A stretch of DNA of 64,000 nt. Origin: UBA7662 sp036787895. Lineage in GTDB: Bacteria; Bacteroidota; Bacteroidia; UBA7662. Below the pieces are notes generated by a model, which worked only from the letters and a program-made list of their open reading frames with translations, had not been told where the DNA came from and did no database searches. The stretch lies in assembly GCA_036787895.1 (NCBI GenBank), contig DAIQOK010000013.1, forward strand, positions 26,387 through 90,386, read 5' to 3'. The number at the start of each line of letters is the position of its first letter. Position 1 is the first letter of the stretch. Positions 60,901 to 64,000 of the stretch are shown here, one piece after another. Made by a program: the position numbers and the translations under genes.

Positions 60901-63820
60901 CATCCGGACGGAAGGTAACCGTATTGGTGGCACTCATGCCCGGACGACCTAAAATGTTGATCGGGAAAGTTTCTCCCGTACTATATAAAGTATCTATCAG
61001 AATAAAAGTGGTTGGACCATTAACCAAACCCAAACTCAGAAAATTAGCCGCCGCTGTTATCGTCGGAAACTCCGCCGGACCACTTACCCCTACCCGATAA
61101 TTACCGGAAATAACAGGTAAAATCAAATAAGAATGGACAATAGGTGGTACCTGTTGATTCGACAAATACAATCCATTTCCACCTAAAGGAGAAGTGGTAA
61201 CTGTATTTGTGGCATTTCTGACGGCTATATAATATTGAATGGTGTCTAATGAGGAAACACCTCCCAAATTCGCATAATTTATATTAAAGGTATAATTGGT
61301 ACCACTTATACCAGGAAGGCTATCCAACTGCCAGTTGCTCTGCGAGGGCTTTTTATAAAATAAACGAGCTGTACCGGCGGTAATAGTGCTTATTGAGTCG
61401 GTAATACTCACTGTTAATAAGCGCTGAGTAGCTGTAAGAGTGTCACTTAGCGGTGTAAAGGTAATTTGAGAGAAAATTGACCCAACAAACTCGTATGCCC
61501 CAATATCAGGTGTAGTCGCACTTCTGCTCGCACCTGTAATATCGGTAGTTACAAAGCCAACAGGTGCACCCCGATTATCGAAACCTATGCTTGTGGGTAT
61601 AGGCAATGAGGCACTAATAAATGCAGGATTGATGGAGCCTGAAAGTGTATCACGACCGGTTAAAGTTCGCCAATTTGCTACGGTAGCATAATCGGTACCA
61701 ACACCGTTCTCCCTGAAATAAGGAGGAAGCGTGGTTCCTGTCATCATGTAATTATTATTCCCGCTAATCAGGCTATCAATGATGGCTGTATTGGCAAAAC
61801 GCATTAGTCGAAAAGAAGCTGGTAAACTACCCACAGTAGGATTAACTTCAACATGGTTATTTCTGAAATGCAAATAAGAAAAACCCGGCGCAGCGGTTGT
61901 ACCCCCGAGGAAATAAACGCCCGCCTGCACCGTTGAAGAAACGGTTGTGTTGACACTATAAATGATTGTATTGTTCACAATTTCTACGGCATCCCTGGGA
62001 TTTGGCGGAGTTGCATTGGCAGCAAATGAGGCACCGATATAAATCGGATTAATTACCATTGTCGTAGATACAATGCTCGACGCCTGCTGTCCGCTTATAA
62101 CATTATTAAAAATTCGATTGGTATTGCTGTAAGGATTTAAAGTATCGCCATTCAAATTGTTGGAGATTATACCATAAGCACTCATTCCTCCTACAATTCT
62201 ATTGTTCGATACGGTAGCCGCATACGCATTCGATAACCATATACCTGCACCTGCAGTACTTGTTCCTTGAAAATCCTCGATGATATTGTTGTCGATTGTA
62301 ACATAATCCTGATTGAGTGCATAAATACACCGGTAGGTGTGATTCTCAAACGTATTATTTTGAATAGTAGTGAGTTGCTTCCAGGGTGCTGCAGCCTGAC
62401 CTTCCAGAAAAACCGCATAATAATAACCCCTAAAGTGGTTATTCAGAATTAATCCAAGGCTACTTTGATAGGTAAGACCATTATTAAATGTGCTGGTCGA
62501 CAAGGTCTGGTCATCAAAAACACAACCTATAACTTGTCCACTTTCGGCATTCGCAGTGAACAATACAGCACTCTGACCTGCAGCTGAAGGCACTGTTATG
62601 CGTCTGAATGTTAAATATTGGAATGCCACCCGGGAATTGCCACCTACAACAAAATTAGAGCGGGTTTGAGCGGTTGTGGCCGTATCATGGATTAGAATCA
62701 CATCTGCTGCCTGTGCTGTTGCGCTTGTAAATGTAATCTGATTGGCACTATTGGCTCCGGGTATATTGCCCAAAACATAGCTGCCATAATAGGTGCCTGG
62801 ATTGATGTTGAATGTGACCGGACCAGTAATGCCACATTGGTTCAATGCCTGAACTGCAGCACTTATGGTCGGATAGTTGGCTGATGGACCGCCAACACTA
62901 AATGTTCCACTAATCCCGGTGCATAAAGTGCGGTATAGCGTGTCGTTCGATGTATTTACGTCAGGGCCATTGCCATTGGCATTGGTTGTCCATACCTTCA
63001 GATTAATTGTTGCTTGGGCAGGAATCGTAATAGGTGTAGGAAAGGTATAATCTTCCGTTTGACCCGGTGAAATTGGAGCATTAAAAGTATGCGTTGCAGT
63101 AATTACAGCCGGATTATTATCCACCTGATAACCAATAGTTGCCGATGTTATTGGCGTGGCCGCTGCATTTTGTACGCGCACGGTTACCGGATTTGCACCT
63201 ATCATCAATGTTTGAGGACTTATAAGTGCCGAAGGTCGTGCATCCAGACCTGTTGCAAAGCGATAGGCTACGCCGCCGTTAAATGCACGAGGTGTAAGTG
63301 TGGGCGAAGGAAATGGTCCAGCATAACTAATTAATGCACCAGTAGCTATGGTTAAGTTACCGTCGGAATAATAATCCACTATTCCAGCACTTAAACTATT
63401 GTAAGAAACACTTCCGCTCACTACACCAACATAAAATCGATAAGTAGCACCTGCATTAATCAACAGCCCACCCGGAATGGGAATGGCCACTATTTGAGGA
63501 ACACCTAATTGATTGGGAGTACCTACAGTTAAGCTAACAGGCTCCTGCAAGGAAACCCAGTTCGGTGCTGCAACCGTTACAGGGCCTGAGGTATCTGTCG
63601 CTGAATACCATAATCTAAAATCAGTTGTTGTGTTAACTGCGGTTGTAAAACGACAATACACAGTATCAATAAACGCGCTGCTGTTAGCACGCAAATTGAA
63701 CGATATACCCCCTGTCGTTGACGTTCCACCGGTTAGCGGAGGAACTGTAGAGAGTACGAATTGTGCCTGAGTCGCTGTGGTTACAAGCATCATCAGGACT
63801 AAAAGTATTCTTGTTTTCAT
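57926..63820 (-). CDS. Giant T9SS surface protein 2 (two beta-helix modules)
   Basis: 1964 residues. Signal peptide KTRILLVLMMLVTTATQAQ. In order: N-terminal beta domain, CARDB-like (~194-290), first beta-helix opened by FSVGGPSANYPTISAAVQALNQCGITGPVTFNINPGTYYG and closed by DIGAYEF (~304-775), a linker Ig-like domain, second beta-helix opened by YRVGVSGPAEFPTITAAANFLSLGLVNGPTTF and closed by DMGAYEF (~907-1410), Ig-like domains (VNAGNDTTITQGDSATL at ~1534), CARDB-like (~1760-1865) and a type A T9SS sorting domain (NVYPNPAESFVNFEF to HGNLIIRQ). Right-handed beta-helices in such proteins are used for glycan binding or adhesion. It is rich in Asn, Thr and Ser. Confidence 0.88.
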   Translation of the reverse strand: MKTRILLVLMMLVTTATQAQFVLSTVPPLTGGTSTTGGISFNLRANSSAFIDTVYCRFTTAVNTTTDFRLWYSATDTSGPVTVAAPNWVSLQEPVSLTVGTPNQLGVPQIVAIPIPGGLLINAGATYRFYVGVVSGSVSYNSLSAGIVDYYSDGNLTIATGALISYAGPFPSPTLTPRAFNGGVAYRFATGLDARPSALISPQTLMIGANPVTVRVQNAAATPITSATIGYQVDNNPAVITATHTFNAPISPGQTEDYTFPTPITIPAQATINLKVWTTNANGNGPDVNTSNDTLYRTLCTGISGTFSVGGPSANYPTISAAVQALNQCGITGPVTFNINPGTYYGSYVLGNIPGANSANQITFTSATAQAADVILIHDTATTAQTRSNFVVGGNSRVAFQYLTFRRITVPSAAGQSAVLFTANAESGQVIGCVFDDQTLSTSTFNNGLTYQSSLGLILNNHFRGYYYAVFLEGQAAAPWKQLTTIQNNTFENHTYRCIYALNQDYVTIDNNIIEDFQGTSTAGAGIWLSNAYAATVSNNRIVGGMSAYGIISNNLNGDTLNPYSNTNRIFNNVISGQQASSIVSTTMVINPIYIGASFAANATPPNPRDAVEIVNNTIIYSVNTTVSSTVQAGVYFLGGTTAAPGFSYLHFRNNHVEVNPTVGSLPASFRLMRFANTAIIDSLISGNNNYMMTGTTLPPYFRENGVGTDYATVANWRTLTGRDTLSGSINPAFISASLPIPTSIGFDNRGAPVGFVTTDITGASRSATTPDIGAYEFVGSIFSQITFTPLSDTLTATQRLLTVSITDSISTITAGTARLFYKKPSQSNWQLDSLPGISGTNYTFNINYANLGGVSSLDTIQYYIAVRNATNTVTTSPLGGNGLYLSNQQVPPIVHSYLILPVISGNYRVGVSGPAEFPTITAAANFLSLGLVNGPTTFILIDTLYSTGETFPINILGRPGMSATNTVTFRPDVSRSQVRIEGSATGSTGLINLRAVKHFILDGSNNGTSSRNLSIRSNSSVASSTVIWLRSVVGETIENTTIKNLNIIGGSNTVTSTFGIAAQGATLGTTGTADGINNLTIDNVSVSRAYYGIFARNTVANPGSGLVISNCSIGSLDTASFVIFRGIDVQNFVGTSIRDNEVFNLVSATATTQAAIEVGGTSSRLVRINRNKIWGIKNLNTGGWGAYGINVLAGDSVVIDNNLAYDLRTVNYSNTSQSFNAFGIRLGAGLAHRVHYNSVYLYGSYTNATTSGASASAFGIASTAVTADVRNNIFAIDATSSTVASFFTAIWVPAAYNFGNLTLNNNAYHVAPNSQCYVGRVGITAGSGNYLTVADWKLISSVGNPNNDNLSVPPLGRSLPPFVSTTNLTIAAGTVTGIESGAVVIPALGTPNTDYTGANRPAGTGTGPDMGAYEFAGVALPDIFPPSIDSARITPLGNLCVPTARTITVHARDNSGGSGIDTIRVNRIIGGVAAPAIVLTRTSGSSAQGVWTGTIPPGGSNLLVELSVTARDSLGNFAPTFGSFTYKDDYLTVNAGNDTTITQGDSATLRANTGFAGSSSLATMNTGGNGCGGGAMFDLTATSGALLITGFDIRANAAGSQQVIVWTRTGTHQGNELSSAGWTAVDTITFNGTVGVLANIPLNNPFIIQQGQVTGIFMNYNASYTNGSAVISNANLSINVGAGLCGQFTGLNAGRQFNGAVYYAAAATVSWSTSAGTVVGTGNTIRVSPNTTTTYIATVTDGTCTKTDTVVVTVNPLNLTPDIGVSRIVSPTSTTVLNTTTPVPVIVMVKNFGTIPASGFDVEYRVNGGASIITNSITQTLAPGDSMMHTFTLAWTPPTTGGNYTICANTTGMPNEINRANDTSCISITTTISVENLYANNRLIGNVYPNPAESFVNFEFNEFQGKGTLEIHDKLGRVVANIAVDRENGHVHTLRTDSWSAGMYSYRFIARDQVQHGNLIIRQ

Positions 63821-63876
63821 AGCTATTGGTTTGGATCAGAAAGTTAATCAATTTCTGAGCTCAAAAATTAAAAACA

Positions 63877-63906
63877 AAAAAAAGGAGCCTGAAAAGGCTC
63901 CCTTTT
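63877..63906. terminator. Terminator between giant genes 2 and 3
   Basis: GGAGCC (63884-63889) and GGCTCC (63896-63901) with a 6-base loop, an A-run before and T-run after. On the minus strand it ends the partial third gene. Confidence 0.88.
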
Positions 63907-63927
63907 TAATCGTTAATTAATAAGTCA

Positions 63928-64000
63928 CTATTGCCTGATTATCAAATTTCCATGCTGTACCTGATCACGGGCAATAAAGCGGTAGCTGTACATACCAGCC
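63928..64000 (-). CDS. C-terminal end of a third giant T9SS protein, cut by window
   Basis: Only the last 23 codons and stop are in the window. They encode AGMYSYRFIARDQVQHGNLI followed by IRQ, identical to the last 23 residues of the 57926 gene product, with only a few synonymous base changes. This is the end of a type A T9SS sorting domain, so a third member of the family lies directly upstream in the same orientation. The identity suggests recent duplication or gene conversion of the sorting domain. Confidence 0.85.
   Translation of the reverse strand, partial: AGMYSYRFIARDQVQHGNLIIRQ

Noticed and set aside
58022..63770. Several long plus-strand open frames antisense to the giant genes
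   Set aside because: They lie in shadow frames of a single long coding sequence with signal peptide and sorting domain, and read as Thr/Val/Arg-biased nonsense.

Overview
The window is a chromosomal stretch from a member of the Bacteroidota. The evidence is consistent: type IX secretion (T9SS) C-terminal sorting domains on four genes, TAnnTTTG-type -7 promoter elements with an upstream TTG, SPII-type lipoproteins, a fused CcoN-CcoO cbb3 oxidase subunit, a GH92 mannosidase, tandem POT peptide transporters, a ~490-residue eukaryote/archaeal-like prolyl-tRNA synthetase and SatD/DUF3307. I cannot name the genus. No tRNA, rRNA, CRISPR array, integrase or transposase was seen.

Layout. 1-7.9 kb: a partial secreted protein and rnhB on the minus strand, then a plus-strand metal-homeostasis block (small membrane protein, Fur-family regulator, ZnuD-like TonB receptor, two lipoproteins) and a small run with a VOC protein and a bestrophin. 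8-10.5 kb: a large metzincin-type protease. 10.6-11.5 kb: a GIY-YIG nuclease gene between two ~190-220 bp direct repeats built of conserved-core hairpins. 11.5-16.3 kb: AddB-like nuclease, UbiA-like membrane protein and an RlmI-type methyltransferase. 16.4-16.8 kb: tandem ~207-221 bp repeats carrying the same hairpin core. 17-25.7 kb: a cytochrome c and the complete cbb3 oxidase locus (ccoI-S-NO-Q-P-G-H and a SafE-like gene). 26-35 kb: GH92, a periplasmic binding protein, a CNT nucleoside transporter, a DUF151 nuclease-like protein and etfBA. 35-45 kb: T9SS protein, FadL-like porin, Gly/Met/Pro-rich lipoprotein, proS with two unknown genes, the SatD-DUF3307 pair behind a phased operator array, and folA/thyA. 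45-51 kb: DPP-IV-like S9 peptidase and two POT transporters, a plausible peptide-use group. 51-64 kb: fasciclin lipoprotein and three tandem giant T9SS adhesin-like genes, the third cut by the window end.

The most interesting points are (1) a family of hairpins with one conserved core and exchangeable, base-paired outer stems, flanking a GIY-YIG nuclease and recurring 5 kb away; (2) a five-step, mostly 28-bp-phased array of ACGATAA/TTATCGT operators over the satD promoter; (3) a shared TTGCAAC-N3-GTTGCAA palindrome fused to the -7 box of two genes beside a Fur-family regulator.

All functional calls come from reading protein motifs; no database search was run.
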